A stretch of 64,000 nt of DNA from Citrus sinensis (taxonomy: Eukaryota; Streptophyta; Magnoliopsida; Sapindales; Rutaceae), in NCBI RefSeq assembly GCF_022201045.2, contig NC_068558.1:48091501-48155500 (forward strand), given 5' to 3'. Under the pieces are notes generated by a model. The model made no database searches and was not told where the DNA came from. It saw only the letters and a list, made by a program, of their open reading frames with translations. The first letter of the stretch is position 1, and each line of letters starts with the position of its first letter. The position numbers and the translations under genes were made by a program. Shown piece after piece: positions 37,881-50,205 of the stretch.

Positions 37881-38743
37881 GTTCTCAAAGAGAGGGAAAC
37901 ACATTGAGGGGTAATAACCTTTGGGTATCAGAATCTTTCTATTTATTCGAATGAGGGTAAAGTCCGTACATTTGTATAAAATAGATCCTCAATATTTTTC
38001 TTTTTTGGAATAATTACAATGCAAATGTGTGTTACACTGTTAATGATCTACTGAGAATCTTAAATATATGTAATATACAATTCAAAAGCCTATTTAGACT
38101 GATTCGAAAATTTATTTTCACTACCAATATTAAAAAAAATCTACTCATATTTTACTTTTTCATTTTACCTCAAATTGAAATCATCAATATTATTAAAAAT
38201 ACTAACCACCAATGAAAATTTACTGGTGTTTTTTATTTTTCTTAAAATGACCAAGAACTATAATGTTACAGAAATTATTCTTTGTATCGTGATTTGCGGA
38301 AGTTAAAATTAAATAAGGTAAGGTAATTTAGGTTTGATTGCAGAATAGGGATATCTTTGATATAAATTGATAAAATATAAAATGTAGGGGTTTCTGTGTT
38401 ATTATTTCAAAACTAGGAAAAGATAAAAGACGGAGTCCACTTCGGAAGAGTCAAGTCCTGCCCGCGAGTCTCCAAGAAATTGTTTCTGAAATAATGTGGG
38501 CCCTCGTGGGCTCCCTTTACTTAAAGTTCGGTCCCACAGGGGGGTTGCTCATTGATGGGTTTACAAATATCAGCTCCTGTGGTTTAGATGATTTTTTTTT
38601 TTGCATAATAAAATCTATTTTTAACATAAATAATAAAGAAGTTCATTCCTTATTAGGGATTCAATTATTTTGAGAAAAAAATAATAAAGTAATTCATTCC
38701 TTATACGGCATCACAAAGTAAACCAGAAAAATAAAATATGACA
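37881..38743. other. CNGC upstream region and AT-rich spacer
   Basis: Upstream flank of the minus-strand CNGC gene. No convincing TATA box and no other gene seen. Confidence 0.4.
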
Positions 38744-39447
38744 TAGGAATGGCAAAATCCTCTACAGACACCTTAAATAGAAAAATTTTTGAATAATTTT
38801 GAGGGAATGTGGTGAGAGTGGGGAAAAAATAATTCTTAAATTCTTAATAGGGTGGGGTTTGGTTTTGTACTCCTCACCCTAATCCCTATTATATATAAAT
38901 ATTTTTTTAATTCTTATTTAATAATTTTTATTTTATCAACTATAATGTCAACTAATAATTTTTTTATTTTATGTAATATAAACATGATATGAATAAAAGA
39001 AAATCCTATAAAATAATTTTTTTTAACTCTAAAACATTGTTAAGTTTTCTTTTCTCTTTTAAGGTGTTGCTCTCTTCAAACATTTTTCAGTTTTGATAGC
39101 CTTTTAAGATATTATTTCAAACTTTTACATATTTTTTTTTAAATATTTTATAATATGGTAATGATTTTATTTTAAGTCTCTAATTTTTAATTTACTAAAA
39201 TTATGTATTTATACCTACTATAAAAATATAAAATAGGTAAATGAGGAATATGATGGGGATGAAAAAATCATTCCCCACATAGGGATTCCCCATCCGGCCA
39301 TCCCCACCCCACTAAATTTATTGGGGAATGGGGTGGGGAATTGAGGTAAAAAAATTTAATGGGGTGGGGAATGGAGGTAAAAAAACTTAATGGGGTGGGG
39401 AATGGGGTAGGTCTCCATACCCCCACCCTACCCCATTATCATCCCTA
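38744..39447. mobile_element. hAT-like G-rich non-autonomous element
   Basis: Ends TAGGAATGGCAAAATCC (left) and, read inward from the right, TAGGGATGATAATGGGGTAG match the common plant hAT-type terminus TAGGGATGGCAATGGGG. Sub-terminal GGGGTGGGGAATGG repeats occur near the right end (39290-39420). The flanks ATATGACA and ATATTATG may be a decayed 8-bp target duplication. No transposase. Confidence 0.5.
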
Positions 39448-40152
39448 ATATTATGGCATCACACACTATAATATAAATTTAGAATTTTACCTTTAAGTAT
39501 TATAGTTGAAACTAAGCTTAAAAAAATTTCTGTCAAAGATCTATTGAAACCAACATCAATGTGGATCTAATTGAAACTTAGCATTGAAATATTAATAAAA
39601 TATTTACTCTCATGAAAAATACTAGGAGATTCAAACTCTTAACTCAAAATGAGAGGTACGAGTTGTTTTACTCAATTAAGTACTAGTTTATGATAAAGAG
39701 ATTTATTATCAAATGCATTTGAAAAAAAATAAAAAATCATCTTTAAAAAATAAATTGAACTTCGAAGTTTATGAAGAAATCGCTAAAAGTTTGAAGAAAT
39801 GTGTTGAAGAGGAGAATGTATTTGGTATTGTTAATAATAGAAATTATCCGATTTAAGATTTTGGGCTTTGTTAAAGTTTGAAAAAATTATTACGCCATAT
39901 AGTATGATAATATAATATTATTCTACTATTACATCATAGGGTATAATAATTTTTTTTTTAACTTTAATAAAGTCTAAAATCGTAACCTGAGAAATATAAA
40001 ATGATTTTCTTGAATTTTAACAAAATATTTTAAACGGGCGAAGTAAGAAATGAAAGCAGTTGGCAAACAGACCAAAGGTGGAAAAGCTGAAAGTTATTGT
40101 TGCAATGGAATCCCAGAATCCTGTAATGCTGGACTTCTAGTAGCCTAACTGT

Positions 40153-40154
40153 TA

Positions 40155-40250
<96 letters not shown>
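40153..40250. repeat. ATT/AT compound microsatellite
   Basis: About 13 ATT units followed by about 30 AT units without interruption. Confidence 0.95.
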
Positions 40251-40253
<3 letters not shown>

Positions 40254-40365
40254 GAATTAGGTGAGTTGGCCATCCTTGCTCTTGTGTTGTACCAATTGAG
40301 TGAATCAAATGCAAAAATAAATAAGATATTAATAACTACAAAGTAATAATGATTAATAGTAAAGC

Positions 40366-41878
40366 TGTTAACATATATGTTTCCATAATATTGATTTTGA
40401 TGATAACAAACAAGATTAAGAATGATTAATCTTTTAAGATCAAATTATTTTTTATATATATTTTAAATAAATCATTATTTTCACATTATAAATGTTTTAT
40501 ATTTAATGAAAAAATGATTTTATGAAAAATGATTGTTTAAATACATGAAATGTTTGTCATCATCAAAAAGGGGGAGATTGTTAACATATATGTTTCCATA
40601 ATATTGATTTTGATGATAACAAACAAGATTAAAAATGATTAATTTTTTAAGCTCAAATTATTTAATATTCTTTTTAAATAAATCATTATTTTCATATTAT
40701 AAATGTTTCATATTTAATGGAAAAATGATTTTATGAAATTGGTTGTTTTTCAAAGTTTATGGTTTAATTGAAAGAATTTTGAAAACTTTGAAATAAACAA
40801 GTAGTTTTCTAAATTTCGGACTTGGACCTATTTGAAACTATTTAAATATTTTTGGGTCATTCTATAATTTCACAAAGTTTGGGCAAAGTCATAATTTCAG
40901 AAAGTTGTGGGATTGACAAAGCATTATTCTAAAGTTCTGAAATTGGACCTTTTTGCAAACTTTCATAACGTTTTGGGCCACATTATAGGTTTATAAAGTT
41001 TTGGGGTCAAACTGTAAATTTAGAAAATATTCACTGTAGCAGTTACTGTAGCAAGCGGAAATCCGGTTTCTGATAAACGGAAGTCCGGATTCGAGGCAGA
41101 ATCTATCCGAATTAAAAGCGGAATTCCGGATCTTGACAAACGGAAATCCAGTTGTTGAGCAGTAAGCTACTGAGCGTAAGCGGAAATCCGGATGTGACAA
41201 AGCGGAAATCCGGATGTTCAGAAATTCAAATTTGTGGCTGTAACGGTAACATTAAGCGGAATTCCGGTTGTCCATAACCGGTAATCCGGTTACAACCAAA
41301 ATGTGTATAACGGCTAGTTTTTTAGCTCAAACTATAAGAACTCAAATCCAACTCATTTTCAATCTCTCCAACAATCTCCAACAAACAAGAACAAGTGCAC
41401 ACAACATATATTGAGCTTCAACTTCGTGAATCATCATTCTTTAAATCATCTTTGTTCTTCAATTTGTATATCCACTCTTAAAGAGAGATTCATTGTTGTA
41501 TTTATCATTTCTCATCAAATTGTGAGAGTACAAGTGTGGGAAACACTTGGGGTAAAGAGATTGGAGATATAATCTCTTGTTGTAAAGGTTTATTGACACC
41601 TCGAAGTCAATTGTAATCGTTGAAGCCTTGGAAAGGCTTGGATAGTGAAATCCTCAAGCGGGTGAGCTTGGAGGCGTGGACGTAGGCGGGGATAGCCGAA
41701 CCACGTAAAAATCCTTGTGTTCGTTTTCTCTTCCTTTGCTCTTTTAATATTGTGTTTCATTGAATTTATTATTTTCGAATTGATTAAGGCATTAGATTGA
41801 ATTGTTGTGTGGTTTGACTAGGATAATTTTTAAAAAATCCAATTCACCCCCCCTCTTGGGTTGCACACTTGTATTTCA
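40366..41878. mobile_element. Internally deleted copia-type LTR element
   Basis: Target duplication AAAGC at 40361-40365 and 41879-41883 marks both ends. The right part, 40579-41878 (1300 bp, TGTTAACATATATG ... TTTCA), is a full LTR. Immediately before it lies a polypurine tract (AAAAAGGGGGAGAT, 40565-40578), typical of Ty1/copia elements. The left part, 40366 to about 40535, repeats only the first 170-180 bp of the LTR. Most of the 5' LTR and the whole gag-pol interior are therefore missing. The LTR contains several copies of CGGAAATCCGG-like sequence at 41050-41290. No coding capacity remains. Confidence 0.82.
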
Positions 41879-41889
41879 AAAGCATCGCT

Positions 41890-43545
41890 AAAAAGTTCTT
41901 TTAATTTAACTTTTTAAACACTTACTTAATTATTCATGTGGTAAATAAAAAAGGAAAAAATAAATCATCTCTCAAAAGATTTTTCAAATAAAAGTAAGTT
42001 TATATTATTTTAATTAAAATTTTTACTTCACCAAAAAAATAATAATTATAACACTTCTCTCTCTCTTCAAGAATAATAACAATTTTAGAGTCACAGAGAG
42101 AGAATGACAAATTTATCTAAAGAATCTCATTTGAAAAGTCTTTGAAAACTCTTTTTTTTTATATATAACTTTTCAAATAAATAGTAAAATTTTATTTGAA
42201 AAATCTTTCGGAATTTCTTTTGTTGATATGACTCTACAAGTTAGTAAATCATCTCCCAAAAGTCTCTTCCAGTTATAATAAATTTATATTACTTTAATTA
42301 AACTTTCCTCTACAAAAATATTAGCACACTTCTCTCTCTTCAAGAATAATGAGATAAAATATATAATACTTGATTTAAAGCTTTAAAATACTCTCCAAAA
42401 ATGATTGTCCTTCTCTCTCATATTGAAGAGTCTTCTAATAATGCTCTATGCAGAAAAGGGAAAATCTTATGACTTTACGAAATATGAGTAATAATATATG
42501 CTTACAAAACTGGGGCTATTTTAGCTTAATAATTTAGTACGAAATTTGAGTGATGATAGATATTTAAATTAAAAAATAACGTTTAATAATCAATTCACCT
42601 ACTAATTATATTACATGAAATTAATTACTCAAAATTTATATCAAATGTTTAAGTAAAAAGATAAATTCAAAATTTCATTATTTATCCATTGAACCCACCG
42701 ATAAGCATAATCAAAGACTCTTTTAATTTTACTCTTCAAATGTTTATTTGCTCACTTATCTGAAAAATATAATTTTTTTTCTAATGACTTTTCAAATAAA
42801 AGCAAGTATATGTTATTTTAATCAATTTGTTTCCTCAATCAAAATAATAGCAATTATAGTACTTCTCTTTCTTCAACAATAATGAGATAAAAAATAATAT
42901 AATACTAATTAAGGATGAAGAAGTCTAAAAAATAATATAATACTAATTAAGGATGAAGAAGTCACTTTTTAATATTGAATAGAAAGAATGATAATCTCAT
43001 TTGAATAATCTTTTGAAACCTTTATTGTTGATGTGGCTTTTCAAATAAGATTCAAATGAGAAGTATAGTCTCATTTGAAGAATTTTTATTCAAAGAGCCT
43101 TCTAATTTAACTCTTCAAATATTTATTTGCTTACTTATATGACAAATAAAAGAGTGAAAAAATAATAAGTCACCTCCCAACAAACCTTACAAAAAAAAAA
43201 TACGTTTATATTATTTTTATTTAACTTTTTCCTTTACAAAAATAATAAATATTATAATACTTCTCTCTCTTTAAGAATAATGACATAAAAAATAATATAA
43301 TACTAAATTAAAGACTTCAGAAAGCTTTTTAAATAAATATCTTTAAATAAGATTGTATTTCTCTTTCTTCAATATTAAAGAAAAGAATGACATAATATTG
43401 AAGAGAGAGATGTACAATTTTATTTAAAAAATATCATTTAAATAGTCTTGTTAATTTTTTTTATTGATGTGACTCTTTAAAAAAATAATAAAATCTCATT
43501 TCAAAAACCTTTTGCCGTGCTCTTAAAATTTAAAGATAAAAATAG
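41890..43545. repeat. Diverged array of roughly 400-bp AT-rich units
   Basis: At least four related units follow one another. Each contains TCTTTTAATTTAACTCTTCA or a variant, ATTTATTTGCTCACTTAT, CATCTCCCAAAAGTC, ATTATTTTAATTAAACTTT and CTCTCTCTTCAAGAATAATG in this order. Starts are near 41895, 42236 (partial), 42715 and 43085. There are no ORFs. It could be a decayed minisatellite or an internal repeat of an unknown element. Confidence 0.65.
42888..42963. repeat. Perfect 38-bp tandem duplication
   Basis: Two identical units beginning TAAAAAATAATATAATACTA and ending GATGAAGAAGTC lie at 42888-42925 and 42926-42963, inside the larger array. Confidence 0.9.
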
Positions 43546-43548
43546 TAT

Positions 43549-43676
43549 GGGAGCTCCTATGTTACAATTAATGTAACATACGCACTCAACAACAACCACA
43601 TAAATAATGGGCCCACACAATTTATGTGATTGTTGTTGAGTGTGTATGTTACATTAATTGTAACATAATATTTGCC
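43549..43676. mobile_element. Foldback MITE of Mutator type, copy 2
   Basis: 128 bp flanked by a perfect 9-bp duplication AAATAGTAT (43540-43548 and 43677-43685). The arms read inward as CTATGTTACAATTAATGTAA and TTATGTTACAATTAATGTAA, then CATAC(G/A)CACTCAACAACAA. The terminal bases GGGAGCTC and GGCAAATA start with GG as in the other copies. Each arm contains its own small palindrome (TTACAATTAATGTAA). Confidence 0.83.
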
Positions 43677-43941
43677 AAATAGTATTTATATATTTACTCA
43701 TCTCCAGTGGATTAAATGAATATGATGAATAAAAAAATTAACATTTTCCAAGAAAAAATTTATATAAAGGGAACTTTCTCCTATACACACACATAGAGAT
43801 GCATGCACACGGTAGAGAGTTTTATCTAATTTGGTCTATCCGCAGGCATGGCAGGACAGCGATTGTGACTCTTTTGCTCATGATGCAAAGATACTTTGAC
43901 CATCAATAGAATATTTGCCGTGGCATTTCTTTCTGGAAAAA

Positions 43942-45006
43942 TGTTATTTACCCCGGGTTGTCTCATCTTTTTTTTTTCATTCACCTTAAAACGACGTCGT
44001 TTTGTTTAGTTAACATCAGCCTCAATTGCTCTCTCTTCATCTTCATTTCAGCCACAAAACCAAATTAGCTTAGAGAAAACTGATTTCAAGAATATCAACG
44101 ACAAAATCGATTGGGCAAAACCCTTAAGCTTTTATCTTCTTTATAAGTGATATGATTTGGCTTAAATAAGGCAAAAAAGAAAGCTTGAACAAGGTGGCTG
44201 CCAGGCGTGATGGCTGTCGGTGGTGGTGGTGCCGACGGCTGGTTATGCGTGATGGTGGCTGCCAGGACTGGATTGTAAACAGCTCAAAACCAAGCTCGCC
44301 TTATACAAGATAAGAAAAGAAAAAGAAAAATTCTAATATCAATAATCAGTTTTGATTGAAGTTGTGCCTAGGCCTCCGCTATAATTTTATATTGCTTCAC
44401 ACCGTGTGCACAATCAGCGTCCCAACACTTGAAAGTTCAAGCGCTACTAATGGTGGGTGGTAAAGACTAGTTCCTCAAAATTTTCCAAGGATTGAAGAGT
44501 ATGTAACAGGCAGAGCAGTGCAAGAGTTTGCCAGTGAATTAGAGATCAAATTCTTAGCATATGGAACACATTTGATTTAAGTTTAGGAGCAATTGCCAGG
44601 TCAGGTGAATGAGCTTAGCATCAGAGTCATCAATCAGGTGGTTGGTCAAAATTAAGAAACCTACGCATCTCCCAAGGGTTGAATGTTCCTGAGTTCTTAA
44701 GAAATGGCTTCTCTTCTTGCCTTTCAATTTTTCAAATACAACGACATTCTCTTCATAGTTTTACGGAGAAATAGAAGGCGAATGGCTGTGAAATGAAGGG
44801 AAAGAGAAAGCAGTTGTTTACAGAGAAATAGAAGAATGGTTGTGAGGCGAAGAGGAAGAGAAAGGAATTTGAGGCTGCCGTTGTTTTTGCCTTAACTAAG
44901 CCAAAACAACGTCGTTTTAAGGAGAATGAAAGGAAAAAAAATTGAAACGGCGTCGTTTGCATTAGTTTTGGAGTTTGACCCGGGATTTAACTCGAGATAA
45001 ATAACA
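43942..45006. mobile_element. 1.07-kb element with inverted ends and GACGTC palindromes
   Basis: Both ends read TGTTATTTA inward, followed by CCCGGGT and, further in, CATTC-CCTTAAAACGACG with TCGTTTTG...TTAGTTAA. That is about 90 bp of imperfect terminal inverted repeat interrupted by small insertions. The palindrome AAAACGACGTCGTTTT is intact on the left (43988-44003). The interior has no transposase. It carries an internal duplication of about 60 bp (44765-44885, GGAGAAATAGAAG... twice). No target duplication found, so the superfamily is open. Confidence 0.5.
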
Positions 45007-45152
45007 GCGTTGTTTTCTTTCTCGATTTACTTTTCAGTGCCATGTATTTAGATATTCTTCTAGCACACACCACAATAATGATAGTAAAATAGAATAGAAG
45101 TAATTATTTGACCCAATTAACATCTTCTCTACTTTTGATTGATTTACCATTA

Positions 45153-45815
45153 GGGTCCGTTTGGGATTGTTTTTAGAAAGTTTTAAAGTGATTTTGAAAA
45201 TTTAAAAGTTAATTTTGGTGTTTAATAAAAAAAAATCAAAATCATTTTTGTCAAAATCAACCACTCTACAACTGATTTTAAAAAACAAAAAAGAAGTAAC
45301 TTTTAAATTCTGTTTTTGAGAATCAATTTTCTCCTTTAATAAAATCTCATAAATATCCTTACAATTATTATCTAAACCCAAAATTATTCCTATTTAAATT
45401 GGAAACAAAATCAATATTTTAATAATTTTTTATTTTAATTCATGTACTCCTTTCGTTTACCCTATTTCTTCTTTATATTTTACATTACATCAAAAGTTCT
45501 TTATACGGCAATATAGTATAAATTTTATTGTTAGTTAAAATTATTATAATACAAAATTTAAAAATATTGCATGTACATGTTTCTATATGTGTAAATAAAT
45601 CTCATCCTACATTATGCACATTTTATTAATTATTTGTTTTCTCACAACAATTTAATAATAAAATATACCAAACACCAATAATTACTTTAAAAAATTACAG
45701 TATTTTTAAAAACAAAATTTATCAAATACTTAATTAATTTTCTTCACAATTAATTATTTATATAACACAACTAATAATTATTATTTTAAAAAATACAACA
45801 TTTCTAATCTGGCCC
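45153..45815. mobile_element. Candidate PIF/Harbinger-like remnant
   Basis: GGGTCCGTTTGGGATTG follows TTA (45150-45152). The right end ...CTGGCCC is followed by TTA (45816-45818). The GGGTCCGTTTGG start is common among plant non-autonomous elements, but the inverted match at the right end is short. Confidence 0.35.
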
Positions 45816-45888
45816 TTACGATTACTCCAGAAAATGTAAATGAAAACGCAAGGGTCCCTTCACTGCACTTCACAAAATTAATAATGTA

Positions 45889-45912
45889 GTCGCGTACTTC
45901 ATAGTACGCGAC
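45889..45912. other. GC-rich perfect hairpin
   Basis: GTCGCGTACT and AGTACGCGAC form a perfect 10-bp stem with loop TCAT in otherwise AT-rich DNA. There is no T tract to suggest a terminator and no adjacent gene. Confidence 0.6.
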
Positions 45913-47117
45913 CGTGCGAGTCTCAAGCTGTCATTGGGGATTGTGACATCCACAAGTTAATTCCCATAATAATAACTTTACATGTGCATAATCGCACACT
46001 TATCCTCGTAAATAACATATGATATATATCAAGAAGCCAAGACTCATGGCAAGTTACTTTTAACATACCTGCTGAAAGTGTTCAGAAAGTGAGGTAGCAT
46101 TGCCAGAAGTCAAATCTCTTTTTGGTTCCAAATCCAAGATGATATGCATCCTAAGGGTCTTCTTAAATTATATTTAATGTAGCTTATACTCTAAAGATAA
46201 GCCAAAACAAAATCCTAATCCCACATTCTAATTAGTTACTTTTACCTATTTTTTAATGAGATGTAAATTACACTAAATATAACTTATGACTAAATGCAAC
46301 TTATACAAACCTGCATCGTAAATCATAATCACATTGCAGAATTGTTAATTTCCAAAAGGGCAATATCTCTTTGACCTAGCTTTTCGTAAGTTCTCTTTTT
46401 TTTTTTCTTTGGGAGATAATATCTCAAAATTCTGAAATGAAATTTGACCGCTATCAGGTTGAGAATGCTCGATCAAATCGAGAAACGCAAGCAAATTGTT
46501 AGACATGCACAAGTAAAACTTCAGGATGATCAATGATAGAAGGTTCGGTGACTTCTGTCCTGAGCTCATTACAACAAAACCAAATAGCACAAACAGACGA
46601 GAAACGAATTAGGCTCGTCGCTATGTGATGGTTCCCCCGGTACCCTATCATAATCAACTTCTCTTCCATGGATATTTAATATCAAGGCCAAACTTGCCAT
46701 TACATATGAAAATCGCCTCTATTTCTAGAGTTAACTATTCAATCCTTTGCATTTTGGGCACATCAGCTAGATCACAGCCTCATTGGAGAGGGTAAAAAGG
46801 GTTAAATTAGCAAGGATCTTGCCAGCATATCCAAACTACATGTTTTTTTCTTTTAAAGAAAAACAACAGAAAAAAAAAAATTAATCTTCAATCTTCCACT
46901 TATTAAAATGCCCATATCCACAAACTGAAAGAAACAACAACAACAAAAAAAAAACAACTAATGAGAACACTGCTCCTTTCCTATTGCATTCTAATGTCAA
47001 CTAGACTAGACTAGACTACTACAGCTAGACTGCCTACTAAGCTGATGACAGATGCTTATTTTATTGATCTGACCTTGCCCTATCCTACCAGTTTCAAAGA
47101 GCTGGCCTCACCTTAGT
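45913..47117. other. Spacer and 3' UTR of the PF09713 gene
   Basis: No gene seen. The part nearest 47117 is probably the 3' UTR of the minus-strand gene. A short tandem CTAGACTAGACTAGACTA lies near 47001-47018. Confidence 0.4.
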
Positions 47118-50100
47118 CTAAGATTTCTCTTCGTCTGACTGAGAGCATGGAGGGCCAGGGACCGAATCAACAAAGAACTCCTCTACTGAAAGAAGGTAAA
47201 CGTATCAGTGTGTGACCAACTATACATAACTTAAGAAAGATTTCATATGGTACACCAATTACCTATATCGTCTTGCTCTGGAGAGTCTAGCAAAATTTCT
47301 GAATCAGAGGGCAGAAAAGGGGACCCAGGATAGTTTCCAAGAGCTCCTAAATCTGCGTAAGTGCCAAACAAATTTATGGCAAAGCATCATTACAGAATTA
47401 TAAACATAATAGAAAAAGAAAATGATAATATTTTTAAAATATAAATGAGATTTAGTCGCATTTCATATCTATAACCAGACATAACTAAATCTCAACTGAA
47501 CTGAATCCAAAGTAAAACTTACCGCCCAAGTTTGACAAATCAGCTGTTAAATCTGAGAGACTGAAATTCCACTGGATTTGATCAAGTGATCTAAGGGAAT
47601 CTCTGGAGTTTCCAGCCCCTCCATCCTGTCCAAGCTGCAATCCTACAGTACTTGCCACATCAGATGTAAACGTTGTATCAAGTGCACCCGTGTCCATACC
47701 CATTCCCGACATGTCTGATGCAGTGAAGGGAAAATGACCACTAGATGCCACTGATGTTGGACTCATGGCCATCTCTGACATGGATGACACGCCACTGCTA
47801 GGGGGAATAACAGGAGCTACTTCGGCTGCACTGGTGTCCATCACCATACTACAACAAAGAAAGCTGCTTAGCTAAAGTTACAATGATTAAGAAGAAAAGG
47901 AACATTAAGATTTACACTTGTAACATTGAGGTAAACCAGTGTCATTAAGCATACTGTAAATATTATACACTTTGAAGGCAAAACTAAGCTGCATGTACAA
48001 CCCATGTATGATCACTCCAAAAGGCAAATATTTTGCTAGAGTACTTTTCAATGCCATCAAATGGACATAACAGTTCATTTGTGTTTCAAATATGACCACA
48101 TACTGTTTTAGCACTCCATACTTTTCTATATGAAATACTTACAAGGACATCCGTAGATAAATTGTCCAGGAACAAAATGATTTCAAAGAACAAAAATCTG
48201 AGTGCCTAGCATGAGTTGGGAAAAAATAGAGGAGAAAATTTGATTAAATAAGAAATTTAAGTTAAGACGTCAAGTGTCTCACTCATTCCCAGAATTCATT
48301 CGCATTGGATGAAAATTGCCTGGTGCAGGAACTCCATTGACCACATGACAACTTGAGATTCCGCTGCTCATGGACTCAAGATGGGGTTGGCCTGCTGCTG
48401 GTATTGGAGGTTGTTGAAGGACAGGATATCCCATAGGTAAGTTGTTAACTGCACTGCAAACAAGTGGCATTGAGTACCAATAATGTTAAAGTGAAAAGGA
48501 GCAACGACAACCATAAATTAATCTATCTATACCTGTTAAACCTATAAAAATGTTAAACCTATGAAAATATTCATACATAAGAATATTTACTCCTTCAAAG
48601 AAATATTCTTGAACACTAAAATATTCAACTCTTTAGAAAATTCCCAGCTTATCTTCTTGAGTTCAGATGTTGAGGATATCAATACCACTCAGAGCAACTT
48701 TGGAAGTTATAAAAATGAAAAACGTTGCATGCTCTTGAATCGCCCAGCCTCAAAGAGGAAAAAATAATCCTAATGATGTTTCATTTAAGTTTATGCAAGA
48801 TTCTTAGCTTAAAAGAAAAGCAGATGCTGCTATTGACTGCTGAGACCATGCTCTTTGTATTCTCAAGTAGAATAGCATTTGCATTCTAATAAAGGATGTA
48901 GTATTAAATTATAATTAAGATAGAATAACTGAATTTCACCAAATTAAGTGCCATTTGGCACCCATAATTACGTAAAGAATTGGATTATAAAAATTACTTT
49001 TTTCTTCTATAAAATAACAGGGGTGATTTTCTCCATGTATATTTATATCATGAAGAACCTACCGGGCATGGGATGAATCCCATTCTGCATGGGAGCCAGG
49101 GGAACCTTTTGGGGTACTGGATACTTCATGAGATGATATTGATGCTCAAGCAAATGATTGAATAAAAGGATTTGCTTCTTTAGCTTCAGCCTTATGTAAT
49201 AGGCCCTGAAGAAATCAGCGTTTTCTTCTTCCAACTTCTGCCACACTGAATTAACCAGAACAATGATAAAGATTTATCAGAATTGAAACCTTGTTTCAAC
49301 TTTGAAGAAGAAAATGCAAATCAGTTCTGAATAGCTAATTAACCGCAACTTTCAAAAGAAAAACCAGGACATATTTCATGGTAGCTTATTCCATTAATAT
49401 TTTGATATTCCGATATTATAAAGACAAGGCAGAAAACTAAATGATATGAACAATTCATAAAATGATACACTGAAGTAGGCTAGCAAACAAGAATAAAGAG
49501 GTTTAAGAGACTACCCAAAGTTGTAAATCCAGGATCTATCCTTGCACGAGTCAAGAGGGTCTTCACCACCTCGTCTCTATTCATATATAATTGTAGACAC
49601 CGTTCTATTAAGTTCTGGACCTGAACACCATTTTACATAAATCATAACAAACAAATAAAGATATTAAAGAAACAAACTAAAACATCAAATATAGAAAGAA
49701 AAAGATACTCTTACAAGTTCAATATCTTGGCGTGAAACCTTTCTGCTATCATTACTCGAAGCAGATATTGAACCAGAATCTGCCAAAGGAGCCTCTGTTG
49801 TTTGGTTGTTCTGTTGGTCACTTTGGGATTCATGTGAAACTTGGGTCGACGATTGTATTTCTTGGGTGCTCTACAAACCAGTAAATTTTGTTCGACTCAG
49901 TGACAAGCAGTAGGTCTTACGTAATAAAGATAAGAACAGAAACAATGCACCACAGAAAGGATTGAAAGGCAAGACTCGTTGATTTCATATTATAGAAAGA
50001 GTAAAAATAACTTAGATTTCAATTCAGGCAACTTATAGCAACAGTTTTCAAATCATCTAGATCTTTAAGAACTATATCTTGTACTCAAGATCCGATAAAC

Positions 50101-50205
50101 AAAAAAATCATTGTAAGCAACAATGGGGGGGGAAAAAATATTGAAAGCCAAAAACTGTATAAAAATCCAAAGTAAAAAAAAGAATAGAACCTGCGAGTTC
50201 TTCAT
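47118..50205 (-). CDS. Plant-specific protein with PF09713/TIGR01589 domain, function unknown
   Basis: Eight coding exons: 50205-50191, 49870-49715, 49620-49515, 49245-49063, 48448-48283, 47848-47523, 47352-47263, 47185-47118. They give 369 aa. The recognisable part is the plant protein 1589 domain (about residues 58-110): QNLIERCLQLYMNRDEVV, TLLTRARIDPGF, VWQKLEEENADFFRAYYIRL, then KKQILLFNHLLEHQ. Around it are a Ser/Gln-rich N-terminus (STQEIQSSTQVSHESQSDQQ), a Pro/Met/Gly-rich middle and a conserved segment WNFSLSDLTADLSNLG. The C-terminus is acidic (SDSEILLDSPEQDDI, VEEFFVDSVPGPPCSQSDEE). No signal peptide or membrane segment. No biochemical function is known to me. The acidic tail and low-complexity regions would suit a nuclear regulator, but this is inference. 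Non-coding leader exons probably extend toward 51,100. Confidence 0.88.

Noticed and set aside
41055-41290. Regularly repeated CGGAAATCCGG boxes considered as a CRISPR-like array
   Set aside because: Spacing and sequence are irregular, the units are about 11 bp, and the block lies within a plant copia LTR.
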